Below are positions 50,016-59,392 of a DNA stretch of 64,000 nucleotides, one piece after another. This stretch comes from Arthrobacter sp. B3I9. Its GTDB lineage: Bacteria > Actinomycetota > Actinomycetes > Actinomycetales > Micrococcaceae. Position 1 is the stretch's first letter. Each line of letters opens with the position of its first letter. The translations under genes were made by a program, and so were the position numbers. The notes under the pieces were generated by a model that did no database searches, was not told the DNA's origin, and saw only the letters and a list, made by a program, of their open reading frames with translations. Where the stretch lies: positions 2,418,001-2,482,000 of the forward strand of contig NZ_JAUSYO010000001.1 of NCBI RefSeq assembly GCF_030816935.1. Direction: 5' to 3'.

Positions 50016-51038
50016 TTAGTCCTTGGCCCGGGCCCGGCTGGGCTGGACCCGCATCGGTTCGCCCGGCATCTTAGGAAAGTCCGGCGGAAACGGCATCTCC
50101 CCCAGCCCGTCGGCGAGGTCACGTTCCCACCATTCCAGGAGGGTGTCGATGGTGCCCGGCTTTGCGTGCATGTCAGCCCAGGGATCGCCGGCGGTCTTCA
50201 GCCGGTCCGGCACGGTGAGGATGGTGAAGTCCTTCGGATCGGCGGCCTCAAGTTCCTCCCAGCGGAGCGGGCAGGAAACCGTGGCGCCCGGGAGGGCGCG
50301 CGGGCTGTACGCGCCGGCGATGGTGCGGTCGCGGTTCGCCTGGTTAAAATCGACGAAGATCCGGGTACCGCGCTCCTCCTTCCACCACGCGGTGGTGACC
50401 TTGTCGGGCATCCGCCGTTCCAGCTCGCGGGCCGCCGCAATGACGGCGTGCCGGACGTCGAGGAACTCCCGGGTGGGCTCGATCGGGGCGAAGACGTGCA
50501 GGCCGCGGTTCCCGGAGGTCTTGATGAACGCCTCCAGCCCGGCCTCGTCCAGCACGGAGCGCAGTTCGTGCGCAGCCGGAACGGCCTCCCTGAACCCGGT
50601 GCCGGGCTGCGGGTCGAGGTCGATCCGGAGCTGGTCAGGGTTGTCCGGGTCGCCCGCCCGGGAGGCCCAGGGGTGGAACACCACGGTGTTCATCTGGATC
50701 GTCCAGACAGCGGCCGCCACGTTGTCGAGCACGATCTGCGGGTGGGATCGGGCACTGGGATATTTCACCACCACCGAGCGCACGAAATCCGGGGCACCCT
50801 TCGGCGGATTCTTCGAGAAGAACTGTTCCCCGTCAACGTTGCCGCCGAACCGCTGGAGCGTCACCGGACGGTCGCCGTTCGCGGCCAGGAAGGCATCCCC
50901 GACTTCCACCATGTACGTGGCGAGGTCCAGCTTGGTCAGCCCGAGTTCCGGCCAGATGATTCTGGACGGGCTCGACAGCCGCACGTCGCGTTCGCCCTGC
51001 GGGCTCTTGACGGTGAGTGTGGTTTCTTCCTTGGCCAT
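50016..51038 (-). CDS. stand-alone LigD polymerase domain (PolDom)
   Basis: 340 residues; only the archaeo-eukaryotic-primase-like polymerase module of LigD, with no ligase or nuclease domain. Conserved: MVEVGDAFLAANGDRPVTLQ, the catalytic DLDP in QLRIDLDPQPGTGF, His in NRGLHVFAPI, and RTIAGAYSPRALPGATVSCP. The last Asp region is WWKEERGTRIFVDFNQ. Acts as primase-like or gap-filling polymerase in NHEJ/base excision repair; actinobacteria often carry separate PolDom proteins. No Ku or LigD ligase gene nearby. Start ATG 51038. Confidence 0.9.
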   Translation of the reverse strand: MAKEETTLTVKSPQGERDVRLSSPSRIIWPELGLTKLDLATYMVEVGDAFLAANGDRPVTLQRFGGNVDGEQFFSKNPPKGAPDFVRSVVVKYPSARSHPQIVLDNVAAAVWTIQMNTVVFHPWASRAGDPDNPDQLRIDLDPQPGTGFREAVPAAHELRSVLDEAGLEAFIKTSGNRGLHVFAPIEPTREFLDVRHAVIAAARELERRMPDKVTTAWWKEERGTRIFVDFNQANRDRTIAGAYSPRALPGATVSCPLRWEELEAADPKDFTILTVPDRLKTAGDPWADMHAKPGTIDTLLEWWERDLADGLGEMPFPPDFPKMPGEPMRVQPSRARAKD

Positions 51039-51104
51039 GGGGAACAAGCTACCCCGGGTCCTTGCGCCGATGGAATAGGGCGCGCGGCACAGACCTCCAG
51101 GTCC

Positions 51105-52118
51105 CTAGCCCTTCAGGAGGTCCTTGTGCTGCGCCTCCACCACATTGGGGTGGGCCCGCATCCGGTAGCGGAGGGCGTTGTCGCCGTAGGTCTCCAGGAT
51201 CGGGCTGTTCGTCGGGTCCACCGACAGGCCCCGGGCCTTGTCCTGGAATTCAGGCGCCACCGCCAGCCCCGGCATCGTCGCGTCCAGTGCCGGGTTGTAG
51301 AAGAAGGGCAGCGAGATCCGGTCGGTGCCGCGCAGCGGCGAGATCACCCGGTGCAGGGTCGCCTTGAGGTAGCCGTTAGTGGCCAGCTCCAGCATTTCGC
51401 CGATGTTCACGACGAAGGTTCCCGGCACCTGAGGTGCGTCGATCCAGCGGCCCTCGTGTTCAACCTGGAGTCCGCCCTTACCGGGCTCCACCAGCAGCAG
51501 TGTCAGGACCCCGCCGTCGCGGTGGGAGCCCACACCCTGCTTGGGCTCCGGGTCGGACTCCCCCGGGTACCGCACAATCTTGAGCATCGGGAAGGCGCGT
51601 TCACCGAAGGCGTCGTCAAAGGCGTCCTCCTCCGCACCGAGGGATACGGCCACCGCCCGCAGGAGGGTGAGCGAAATCGCGCTCAGCCGCTCGGTCCATT
51701 CGGAGACGATGCCGCGCATTTCGGGCAGGGCCTCCGGCCACAGGTTGGGCCCCTCGAGGCGCCAGTAGTCCGCCACGGCCGGATCCCGCGGTACGGCCTC
51801 GCGCTCGACGCCGATATCGATCTGCTCCCGCCAGTCGACAGCACCGTCCGTCAGCTCTCCGCCCATCCGCGTGTATCCGCGGAACTGGGCAGAGAAGATG
51901 TTCTCGACGGCGAGTTTCTGTTCCTCGGGAAGATCGAAGAACTTCCGGGATACGTCCAGGATCGCGTCGGTCAGCTCCTGCGGCACGCCGTGCCCGGCCA
52001 GGTAGAAGAACCCGACGTCGTGCATCACCTCGCGGAGTTCGTTCCGGAAGCGGTCTGCTTCTTCGGCACCTGCATTCAAGCGGGAGAAGTCGAGGATGGG
52101 CAAGGTTTCGAGTGGCAA
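51105..52118 (-). CDS. isopenicillin-N-synthase-family 2OG-Fe(II) oxygenase
   Basis: 337 residues, complete DIOX_N and jelly-roll domains: PILDFSRLNAGAEEADR, GFFYLAGHGVPQELTDAI, and the iron site HxD in GVGSHRDGGVLTLLL with distal His in ATLHRVISPLRG and the 2OG-binding Arg in GTDRISLPFFYN. Substrate unknown. Start is TTG 52118 (LPLETLPIL); no in-frame ATG or GTG close by. Sits alone between LigD-like and DUF6480 genes. Confidence 0.88.
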   Translation of the reverse strand: MPLETLPILDFSRLNAGAEEADRFRNELREVMHDVGFFYLAGHGVPQELTDAILDVSRKFFDLPEEQKLAVENIFSAQFRGYTRMGGELTDGAVDWREQIDIGVEREAVPRDPAVADYWRLEGPNLWPEALPEMRGIVSEWTERLSAISLTLLRAVAVSLGAEEDAFDDAFGERAFPMLKIVRYPGESDPEPKQGVGSHRDGGVLTLLLVEPGKGGLQVEHEGRWIDAPQVPGTFVVNIGEMLELATNGYLKATLHRVISPLRGTDRISLPFFYNPALDATMPGLAVAPEFQDKARGLSVDPTNSPILETYGDNALRYRMRAHPNVVEAQHKDLLKG

Positions 52119-52250
52119 AGTCTGTAGCCCTTCTTGCTGAACTTGGCAAGCTTTCGCCTGCTTTTTCCCCTATGTTACGGACGCGGCGATTTCCGCGGAC
52201 ATCAACATGTCGAAATGTGTCGTCTGCGCTCTGGCCGGAGCCGGTGCGGG

Positions 52251-52520
52251 CTACTCGTCGTGGCCCTGGTCCCCGCTCATCTGGTCCTCGGCGGGCGGCG
52301 TTTCACCCGGAGGAACGCCGCCGCCGGGCTCGAGACCCGTGATGTTGCCCTGGAGCGGGTCCGGGTTGGCGGAACCGGCCTGGTCCGCCCCCTGCCCGCT
52401 GGACTGCTCGCGGCCCGCGCCCTCGCGTCCGGCCGGGCTCGCAGCCGCCGGCGGATTGCCGTGGCCTACTTGTTCCCGGTCCGGGTTGGCCGGATCATTT
52501 TCAGGATGGTAGCTGCTCAT
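52251..52520 (-). CDS. DUF6480-family small disordered protein
   Basis: 89 residues, entirely hydrophilic. The core NPDPLQGNITGLEPGGGVPP GETPP segment is the DUF6480 signature as I remember it; the rest is Gly/Pro/Glu/Asp/Gln. Such proteins are frequent in Micrococcaceae and streptomycetes, often with stress genes. A 14-bp element identical to one upstream of the Mn catalase lies 53 bp before its start. Function unknown. Confidence 0.75.
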   Translation of the reverse strand: MSSYHPENDPANPDREQVGHGNPPAAASPAGREGAGREQSSGQGADQAGSANPDPLQGNITGLEPGGGVPPGETPPAEDQMSGDQGHDE

Positions 52521-52572
52521 GTGGGACCTCCGCAGTTAGGAGCACACAGATAGTTTGTGCTCTGGACTAATT

Positions 52573-52586
52573 GTAAGCATGCTGAT
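52573..52586. promoter_or_regulatory. second copy of the GTAAGCATGCTGAT element
   Basis: Exact 14-bp match to 35783-35796, here upstream of the leftward DUF6480 gene. Its palindromic core AGCATGCT makes orientation ambiguous. Candidate stress-regulon site. Confidence 0.5.
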
Positions 52587-52606
52587 GATTCTGGACCAGT
52601 CAGGCC

Positions 52607-53068
52607 TTATCCAGCCGCGATGAGGGCCTGGGGCGCAGCTTGTTTTATGCGTGTCTGCAGCCATTTCAGTTGCGTGCCGGTTTCTCCGTCGCAGGTGGCC
52701 ACGATGGCGAGAAGTTCCGAGTCCCGCAGTCCCTGGCCTGCCTGCTTGACCACAGTCCAGGTGATGTCGACCAGGCTCGCGAGCAGGTAGAGGTCCTGGA
52801 GATCCCTGAGGAGCCCGACTGGACCGGTCCGCGTCCGGGAGAGCCCCTCGGCGTGGAGGCGTTCGGGTTCGTCGTCCTCGGTTACTTCGCCGTACCGGTC
52901 AACGGCGGGTGCCAGGGCTTTCTGGTGTTCGTCGCACTGCCGGGCGAGTGTGAGGCAAAGGAAGTGGACGTCGGGCTCATCCCCATGGCCCACGGCGACC
53001 TGCCGGAAGGATTCGGCGAGGATCCCCTCGGATTTGTGCAGCAGACCCAGGTAGACCGGAAGTTTCAT
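52607..53068 (-). CDS. helical protein coupled to the molybdopterin oxidoreductase
   Basis: 153 residues; no family recognised. ATG 53068 overlaps the oxidoreductase stop (ATGA). All-helical with a bundle-like pattern: LAESFRQVAVGHGDEPDVHF, then CLTLARQCDEHQKALAPAV, and LRDLQDLYLLASLVDITW. Scattered E/H residues in the first two helices resemble ferritin-like or hemerythrin-like bundles, but no complete metal motif is visible. Translational coupling suggests a chaperone or small subunit of the Mo enzyme. Confidence 0.65.
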   Translation of the reverse strand: MKLPVYLGLLHKSEGILAESFRQVAVGHGDEPDVHFLCLTLARQCDEHQKALAPAVDRYGEVTEDDEPERLHAEGLSRTRTGPVGLLRDLQDLYLLASLVDITWTVVKQAGQGLRDSELLAIVATCDGETGTQLKWLQTRIKQAAPQALIAAG

Positions 53069-55554
53069 GCCCGTTCCTCTTTCGTCGCAGCCGCTGGAGG
53101 TTCCACCGGTGCGATGGTTTCCGTGGCCTGGGCCGCCGGACCACCGGCAGTGGGCAGGACACGTCCCCTCCCTTTTGAACGCCCGGCCGGCCGCGACGCC
53201 GTGGTGGTGGGAGCCAGGGACGGGCCAGATCCGTCCGCGATCTTCGTGACCTTGACGGCCGCGTTCTTGAGGACCGGCTGCTTCGAGACCGGGTCCCATT
53301 CGGTGATGGTCAGTTCATTCGCGGCCCGGTGCTTCCCGTCCGGCGCACCGTCCTGGTCCCAGTATCCATAGTGGAAGGGGGCGAAGACCGTGCCGTCACG
53401 GATGTCACTGATCCGGACCGGCGCCGCGATGAAGCCGCGCCGGGATTCCACACGGACGACGTCGCCTTCGTCCAGTTCCTGGGCGGCGGCGTCATTGACC
53501 GACATCTCCACCCACACCTCGGGGGCAGCGCTGTTGAGTTGCGGGGAGCGTCCGGTTTTGGTGCGGGTATGGAAGTGATAGACGGTCCGCCCGGTCGTGT
53601 ACCGGTAAGGGTATTCGTCGTCGGGGGTTTCATGGGCCGGCTGGTAGGCGGCGGTTTTGAAGACCGCACGCCCGGCCGGGCTGGCAGCCTTGTAGGCCTG
53701 GGATCCGACTGTGGCTCCCGTGAGGAGGTCGTGGCCGTAGGTTTCGCAATACCCGGGGTCGGTGGAGAATACGCCGTCCCCGTACAGCCGCACAGTGCCG
53801 TCGGGATGTTCGTCGTTGCAGGGCCACGGGACGCCGCTGCCGCCCCGCAGCTTCTCATAGCTGAGGCCGGTGTAGTCGCAGGGGCGTCCCCGGGAGCATT
53901 CGCGCCAGGCGTTGAAGGCGTCCTCGGGCCCCCGCCAGGTCAGCAAGGGCGTCCCGTCGAGCTGGGTGAAGCCCATGCGGCGTGAGTAATCCAGGAAGGT
54001 GTCGAGGTCGCTGCGCGCCTCCCCTGGGGGTTCCACTGCTTTCTCGGACAGGTGCACGGTGCGGTTGACGTTAGTGAAGGTACCTGTCTTTTCGCCCCAC
54101 GCGGCTGCGGGAAGGACGACGTCGGCATACCGGGCCGTTTCTGTCAGGTACAGGTCCTGCACCACGAGGAACAGCCCGGGCGTGGACAGGATGTCCCGGA
54201 TACGGGCCAGCTGGGGCATCGACACCGCCGGGTTCGTGGCGGAGATCCACAGGAACTCGATGGATCCCTGCTCCACATACCGGAAGATCTGCATGGCGTG
54301 GGTGGGCGGCGCCCAGTGCGGAATGATCGCCGGGTCGACGTTCCACAGCTCCGCCAGTTCCTGGACGTGTTCGGGGTTTTCCCAGTTCCGGAAGCCCGAC
54401 AGGTCCCCGTCAGCCCCGCACTCACGGTTGTTCTGGGCCGTGGGCTGCCCGTTCATCTGCAGGATTCCGCACCCGGGCCTGCCGATCAGACCGCGGAGAA
54501 GGTGCAGGTTATTCACCGCGCACGAGGAAGCCGTCGCCTGGGACGACTGGTAGAACCCCTGCAGCACCGTGGAGAGGACACGGGCCGATGTTCCGAATAT
54601 TTCAGCGGCCCGGCGGACGTCACCAGCGTCCACGCCGCAGGTCTCGGCCACCGCCTCCGGCGTCCAGGGTTCCACCGTGGCACGCAGTTCCTCCACGTTG
54701 ACGGTGTGCCGGTCGATGTAGTCCTGGTCGATCCACCCGTTGACGAACAGTTCCCGCACCAGGCCATGCATCAGCGCAAGGTTGGTCCCGGGCCTGACGG
54801 CGAGGTGGACATCGGCGTGCAGGGCGACTTCGGTTTCGCGCGGATCCACGCACACGAGCTTCGGGCGGTCAGGGCCGGCGATACGGTCCAGGACCCGCGC
54901 CCAGAGGACAGTCTGGGTTTCGGCCATGTTGTGGCCGAACAGGAACATCGCGTCGCATTCGTCGATGTCGACGTAGCTGCCGGGCTGGCCGTCGGCGCCG
55001 AAGGACTCCTTCATCGCCGCCGCCGCCGTTGCCGTGCACAGCCTCGTGTTGCCGTCCATGTGCGGCGTGCCGATCCCCGCCTTCCCGACGATGGCCTGCG
55101 CATAGTACTCCTCCAGGAACAGCTGTCCGCTGGTGTAGAACCCGTGCGATAGCGGGCCCTTGCTGTCGAGCAGGGAACGGCTGCGGCTGACAATCCGCTG
55201 CATCGCCGTCTCCCAGTCGGTCTCCACCAACTCGCCATTCTCGCGGACCAGGGGCTTCGTGAGGCGGTCCCCGTTGTCCACGCCCTGCCAGCTGGCGAAC
55301 AGGCCCTTCGGGCCGAGCCGGCCGTGGTTGACGATATCCACAGCCCGCCCGCGGACCCCGACCATTGCTCCGCCCTTGACCGCTATATCGATACCGCACC
55401 CGTTGCTGCACAACACGCACGCGGACTGGACCCACCGCTCCACATCCGCTTCCGCAATGCCCTCCGCGAGAACCTGGTCCACGCGCACAGGCCAGCGCTG
55501 ACCCTGTCCGAACGGGGTACGGGTACCCCAGACCTCGGCAATACGATCGACCAT
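53065..55554 (-). CDS. molybdopterin oxidoreductase (assimilatory-nitrate-reductase-like)
   Basis: 829 residues. An N-terminal Fe-S site CVLCSNGC (C-x2-C-x3-C) is present, but the expected fourth Cys before PKG is Gly (VNHGRLGPKGLFASWQG). Mo-bisMGD domains follow: LFGHNMAETQTVLWARVLDR, LRGLIGRPGCGILQMNGQPT, AQNNRECGADGDLSGF, SATNPAVSMPQLARI and ADVVLPAAAWGEKTGTFTN. The molydopterin-binding C-terminal domain ends at ~770, followed by a disordered Pro/Arg tail. Start ATG 55554. Similar to NasA/NarB group, but with no nitrite reductase, transporter or cofactor gene nearby, so the substrate is open. Confidence 0.85.
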   Translation of the reverse strand: MVDRIAEVWGTRTPFGQGQRWPVRVDQVLAEGIAEADVERWVQSACVLCSNGCGIDIAVKGGAMVGVRGRAVDIVNHGRLGPKGLFASWQGVDNGDRLTKPLVRENGELVETDWETAMQRIVSRSRSLLDSKGPLSHGFYTSGQLFLEEYYAQAIVGKAGIGTPHMDGNTRLCTATAAAAMKESFGADGQPGSYVDIDECDAMFLFGHNMAETQTVLWARVLDRIAGPDRPKLVCVDPRETEVALHADVHLAVRPGTNLALMHGLVRELFVNGWIDQDYIDRHTVNVEELRATVEPWTPEAVAETCGVDAGDVRRAAEIFGTSARVLSTVLQGFYQSSQATASSCAVNNLHLLRGLIGRPGCGILQMNGQPTAQNNRECGADGDLSGFRNWENPEHVQELAELWNVDPAIIPHWAPPTHAMQIFRYVEQGSIEFLWISATNPAVSMPQLARIRDILSTPGLFLVVQDLYLTETARYADVVLPAAAWGEKTGTFTNVNRTVHLSEKAVEPPGEARSDLDTFLDYSRRMGFTQLDGTPLLTWRGPEDAFNAWRECSRGRPCDYTGLSYEKLRGGSGVPWPCNDEHPDGTVRLYGDGVFSTDPGYCETYGHDLLTGATVGSQAYKAASPAGRAVFKTAAYQPAHETPDDEYPYRYTTGRTVYHFHTRTKTGRSPQLNSAAPEVWVEMSVNDAAAQELDEGDVVRVESRRGFIAAPVRISDIRDGTVFAPFHYGYWDQDGAPDGKHRAANELTITEWDPVSKQPVLKNAAVKVTKIADGSGPSLAPTTTASRPAGRSKGRGRVLPTAGGPAAQATETIAPVEPPAAATKEERA

Positions 55555-55671
55555 GAACCCAATCCTCCATCGGAAGTGCTTACGGTAATTGCGGCGCCCC
55601 AGCCCCTCGCCGTCGCGCTGTGCCGGTGCACGCCGTCGGGCGCGGTGCACGCCGTCCGGCGCCGGCAATAC

Positions 55672-57216
55672 TTACGCTTCCCCGAGCGCCGCCCCTTCGC
55701 CGCCACGGATGCGTTCCACCACCGCGGTGGTGGACAGTTCCGCAACGTAGTCGAGAATCGCCACGCGCCCGCCGTACCGCTCCACGGCGGCCGTTTCGGC
55801 CAGCATCTGGGGGCTGTAGTCACCGCCCTTGGCGTAGATCTCCGGCCTGAACTGATCGATCAGCGGAATGGGCGTGGGCGTATCGAACACCGTCACGTAG
55901 TCCACGCAACTGAGCGCCGCAATCACGGCTGCCCGGTCCGAGACGGTGTTGATGGGCCGGTCCGGCCCCTTGAGCATCCGGACCGAGTCATCGCTGTTCA
56001 GTGCCACCACCAGGATGTCGCCCAGCTGCTTCGCCTGGTTGAGATAGCGGGTGTGTCCGCGGTGCAGCACGTCAAAGCATCCGTTGGTGAGGACGATTGT
56101 CTGGCCTTCCGCCCGGTGGCGGGCGAGGTGCCGGGCAAGCTCCTGCGCGTCGAGGGCGGTGTCGGCAAAGCTTTCCAGGTAGCGGCCCAGATCGGCAGTG
56201 CTGCAGACCGACGTGCCGGTGCGGTGGACGGCGATGTCGGCCGCGGCCTGGGCAAGATCCACGCTGGTGGACAGAGGCAACGAGGCGGCACGGGCCAGCG
56301 CCAGCGCAGCCACGAAGGTGTCCCCCGCCCCCGAGGCCTGTTTCTCCGCGACCGGCTTCGCCCACGTCCGGTGGACCGCTCCGGACGCGGGCAACAGCAC
56401 CGTCCCGTCGCGGTCCAGGGTGACCACGACGGCGGCCGCTCCGGTGGCCTCGAGCAGGGCGGCGCGGTGCTCCATCAGGACGGCGGGGCGGGCCGCGCCG
56501 TGCGGCAGCTGGAGCCCCAGCAAGGCGGCCGCTTCCTTGGCATTCGGAGTGGCCAGGTCGGGCCGTAGCGGCGCCCAGGGCCGGGGATCGTGGGCGTCCA
56601 CGACGGCCAGCAGTGACGCGGGGCGTCCCTGCAGCAATCCGAGCAGGGTCCGCCTGACCAGGCCTGTCAACGCTCCGGCACCGTAGTCGCACAGCACGAC
56701 GGCGTCCTGCGCTTCGAGGGCGCCGGGGAGGGAGCGGGCGACGGCGGCGAGGGCTTCCTCCGGGAGGTCGGGCGCAACCTCGTCAACGCGCAGGAGCAGC
56801 TGCCCGGCACCGCTGATGCGGGTCTTCGTGGTGGTCGGCACGCCTTGCACCCGGTGGATATGGGTGGTGTTGACGCCGGCATCCTGCAGTTGCCGGATCA
56901 GTTCCGAACCGCTGTCATCGCATCCCACGATCCCGACGAGGCTCACCCGCGCCCCCAGGGCAGCCAGGTTCATCGCCGTGTTGGCGGCGCCGCCCGGGGC
57001 AAAGCTGCGCTGGCGGACGTCCACCACCGGGGCGGGCCCTTCCCGGCACAGGCGGTCGATGCTGCCGGACCACCAGCCGTCCAGCATCACGTCCCCCAGG
57101 ACGGCAACCGACGGCGCCCGCGCGGCAAGCTCCCCGGGGAGCCAGTCTTCCAGCCCGCGCTGCTCGGTCAACCCTCCGCGGCGGTGGCCGGCAGGTTCCG
57201 GGGCGGCGGGGCTCAC
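55672..57216 (-). CDS. HldE-like bifunctional sugar kinase / nucleotidyltransferase (copy 1)
   Basis: 514 residues. The PfkB-type kinase (~35-335) has VAVLGDVMLDGWWSGSID, FAPGGAANTAMNLAALGARV and catalytic EKQASGAGDTFVAALAL. The cytidylyltransferase-like domain (~370-500) has IVLTNGCFDVLHRGHTRYL (HxGH), LVVALNSDDSVRMLKGPDRP and YAKGGDYSPQ. This matches D-glycero-beta-D-manno-heptose-7-phosphate kinase/1-phosphate adenylyltransferase. Start is GTG 57216, overlapping the ALDH stop (GTGA). Last gene of the sugar operon. Confidence 0.9.
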   Translation of the reverse strand: MSPAAPEPAGHRRGGLTEQRGLEDWLPGELAARAPSVAVLGDVMLDGWWSGSIDRLCREGPAPVVDVRQRSFAPGGAANTAMNLAALGARVSLVGIVGCDDSGSELIRQLQDAGVNTTHIHRVQGVPTTTKTRISGAGQLLLRVDEVAPDLPEEALAAVARSLPGALEAQDAVVLCDYGAGALTGLVRRTLLGLLQGRPASLLAVVDAHDPRPWAPLRPDLATPNAKEAAALLGLQLPHGAARPAVLMEHRAALLEATGAAAVVVTLDRDGTVLLPASGAVHRTWAKPVAEKQASGAGDTFVAALALARAASLPLSTSVDLAQAAADIAVHRTGTSVCSTADLGRYLESFADTALDAQELARHLARHRAEGQTIVLTNGCFDVLHRGHTRYLNQAKQLGDILVVALNSDDSVRMLKGPDRPINTVSDRAAVIAALSCVDYVTVFDTPTPIPLIDQFRPEIYAKGGDYSPQMLAETAAVERYGGRVAILDYVAELSTTAVVERIRGGEGAALGEA

Positions 57217-58619
57217 GGCTGTCCATCCCCGGGCGGGGCCGCGATATGCACGACCTTGACCCTGGTGAACTCATCCAGCAGCTCGGGCCCGTAGCCAAAC
57301 CCGCTGCCGCTCTCTCCCCGGGGCTGCGCGGCCCCGCCCGGGGCTCCGCCGAAGACCTCGTTGATCTTGACGGTGCCGACCGGAAGCGCCGCGATGGCCC
57401 GCTGGGCGTGCGCGATCCTGCCGGTGAGGACGGTGGCAGCGAGGCCGTAACGGCCCGCGGCGGCCAGCCGGAGCCCCTCGTCGAAGCTGTCCACCACCTG
57501 GACCGGCGCCACCGGGCCGAAGGTTTCCTCCGCCATCACGCTCATGTCCGCGGTGCAGTCCAGCAGGACGGTGGCCGGGTAGTAGGAGCCCGGCCCGTCC
57601 GGGAGGGTTCCCCCTTCCACCGGCTGCGCCCCGCGCTGCAGGGCATCGGCGACCTGGCGGTGGACGGCATCGCGCAGCGCACTGTCCACCAGAGGCGCCA
57701 GCCCTCCGTCCCGGTTCCGGCGCCGGGCCTCCTCCTCCAGAGCCGCACAGAATGGCCCCGCGATCGCGCGGTGCACGTAGATGCGCTCAACGGACGTGCA
57801 GATCTGGCCGCTGTTGCTGAAGGCTCCGACGGCCGCCTGCCCGGCAGCCCAGGCGGGGTCGACGTCGTCGTCCACTACCAGCGGATCATTGCCGCCGTTT
57901 TCCCGGATAACGTGGGCGCCGGTGAGCAGGGAGCTCCGCGCGATCCGGGCACCGGACGCGCTGGAGCCGACGTGCGCCACCACCGAGACTCCCGCCTGTT
58001 CGGTCAGCTGGGTACCGACCGCTGCCCCGCCGGTGAGCGTGATCAGGACGTCGGGCGGAAAGGCGGGCGCCAGGACTTTGCCCAGCAGGACGCCCAGGTG
58101 CGGGCACCGTTCACTGGGTTTGTGCACCACGGTGTTGCCTGTCACCAGCGCCGCGCCGATCAAGCCGCAGGCCACCGCCACCGGGTCGTTCCAGGGGGTC
58201 AGGAGGACGGCGACGCCGCGGGACTCGGCGATCGTGTAGTCGGCGGCCAGCTGGTCGCCCCGCAGGCTGTGCCCCCGGTGGACCGGCCCAAGCTCCGCGT
58301 ACTGCTCCAGCGTGGCGACGCCGGCGGCTATCCCGGCCTCCGCCTCGGCCACCGGACGGCCGGTTTCCCGGCTGTTCAGTTCCGCGAGTTCCGCGGAGGC
58401 GGCCGCCAGCGCCCTGGCAGCGGAGCGCAGGCAGCTCCCCCGGGCCGCAGGGGCGGTGGCGGACCAGGCGGGGTGCGCGGCCCGGGCGGCGTTAACCGCT
58501 TGGCGGATGGCCAGGGGGCGGGCGACCGGAAGGCTGCCTACGGGCTCGCCGCTGCGCGGATCGCTGATGGTGAGCAGCTCCGGAGCGCTGCTGCGGGCGT
58601 GCTGGACGATGGCGGACAT
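57213..58619 (-). CDS. aldehyde dehydrogenase in the sugar operon
   Basis: 468 residues, complete ALDH fold: VLLTPWNDPVAVACGLIGAA, GNTVVHKPSERCPHLG (coenzyme Lys), general base Glu in VIRENGGNDPLVVDDD and catalytic Cys in AFSNSGQICTSVERIYVHR, with EETFGPVAPVQVV near the end. ATG 58619 has GGGAGGAAG. 20 bp after the SDR and coupled to hldE copy 1. Probably oxidises a sugar- or amino-aldehyde made by this pathway; exact substrate unknown. Confidence 0.9.
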   Translation of the reverse strand: MSAIVQHARSSAPELLTISDPRSGEPVGSLPVARPLAIRQAVNAARAAHPAWSATAPAARGSCLRSAARALAAASAELAELNSRETGRPVAEAEAGIAAGVATLEQYAELGPVHRGHSLRGDQLAADYTIAESRGVAVLLTPWNDPVAVACGLIGAALVTGNTVVHKPSERCPHLGVLLGKVLAPAFPPDVLITLTGGAAVGTQLTEQAGVSVVAHVGSSASGARIARSSLLTGAHVIRENGGNDPLVVDDDVDPAWAAGQAAVGAFSNSGQICTSVERIYVHRAIAGPFCAALEEEARRRNRDGGLAPLVDSALRDAVHRQVADALQRGAQPVEGGTLPDGPGSYYPATVLLDCTADMSVMAEETFGPVAPVQVVDSFDEGLRLAAAGRYGLAATVLTGRIAHAQRAIAALPVGTVKINEVFGGAPGGAAQPRGESGSGFGYGPELLDEFTRVKVVHIAAPPGDGQP

Positions 58620-58639
58620 CGGACTTCCTCCCTGGTGTG

Positions 58640-59341
58640 TTAGGGCCATGAGCCCTCCTCGGCGTGGCAGATGAGCAGTTCGCGGACTTCGCACCCCGCC
58701 GGCTGGGACAGGGCGAACAGCACGGCGCGCGCCACGTTGGCCGGATCGTTGAGCCTGGAGTCGTCCTGGGGCTTGTACTGTTCGGCACGGTCGTCGAAGA
58801 ACCGGGTCTTCATGCCCCCGGGAATCAGCGTGGTGACACCGATTTCGCCGCCGGTTTCGGCCGCCAGCGCCTGGCTGAACCCCACGACGCCGAACTTGGA
58901 CGCGCAGTAGGCGGAAGCCTCCGGCAGTGCGCGTTTGCCCAGGGTCGAGGCCACGGTGACCACCCGGCCCCGTGATGCCTTCAGATACGGAAGCGCCGCG
59001 CGCACCACCGATACGGTGCCGAACAGATTCACGAAGATGACCTGCTCCCAGTCCTCCGGCGGGACGTCCTCGAGCCGGCCGCACCGGTCGATCCCCGCCG
59101 CGGTCACCACGGCATCCAGGCCGCCCAGCTCCTCGGCCGCCTGCTGCACCGCCGAGGACACGGCGGCCCGGTCCGCGACGTCCACTTCGATGGCTTTCAC
59201 GGCGGACACCTCCCGGAGGTCCCGGTCCAGCACCACCGGCGTACCGCCGGCCTGCAGCACGGCGTCAACGACGGCGGCGCCGAGTCCGGAGGCACCTCCG
59301 GTGACAAGGACCCGGCCGGGGAATAGGCTCTCGTTGTTCAT
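58640..59341 (-). CDS. short-chain dehydrogenase/reductase in the sugar operon
   Basis: 233 residues, classical SDR: VLVTGGASGLGAAVVDAVLQ (TGxxxGxG), the VTAAGIDRCG strand, catalytic Ser in VVTVASTLGKR and YxxxK in SAYCASKFGVVG. NAD-binding Asp in VVLDRDL favours NAD(H). Start ATG 59341. 51 bp downstream of hldE copy 2. May modify the activated sugar, or be paired with the aldehyde dehydrogenase. Confidence 0.9.
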   Translation of the reverse strand: MNNESLFPGRVLVTGGASGLGAAVVDAVLQAGGTPVVLDRDLREVSAVKAIEVDVADRAAVSSAVQQAAEELGGLDAVVTAAGIDRCGRLEDVPPEDWEQVIFVNLFGTVSVVRAALPYLKASRGRVVTVASTLGKRALPEASAYCASKFGVVGFSQALAAETGGEIGVTTLIPGGMKTRFFDDRAEQYKPQDDSRLNDPANVARAVLFALSQPAGCEVRELLICHAEEGSWP

Positions 59342-59392
59342 GGTGTTCCTTTCGCTGGGGGATCTTGGGCTGCGTTGTCAGGGGTCCGCGCT

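Noticed and set aside
50166..52127. 653-residue plus-strand frame
   Set aside because: Antisense to LigD-like and 2OG-oxygenase genes, which have clear catalytic motifs.
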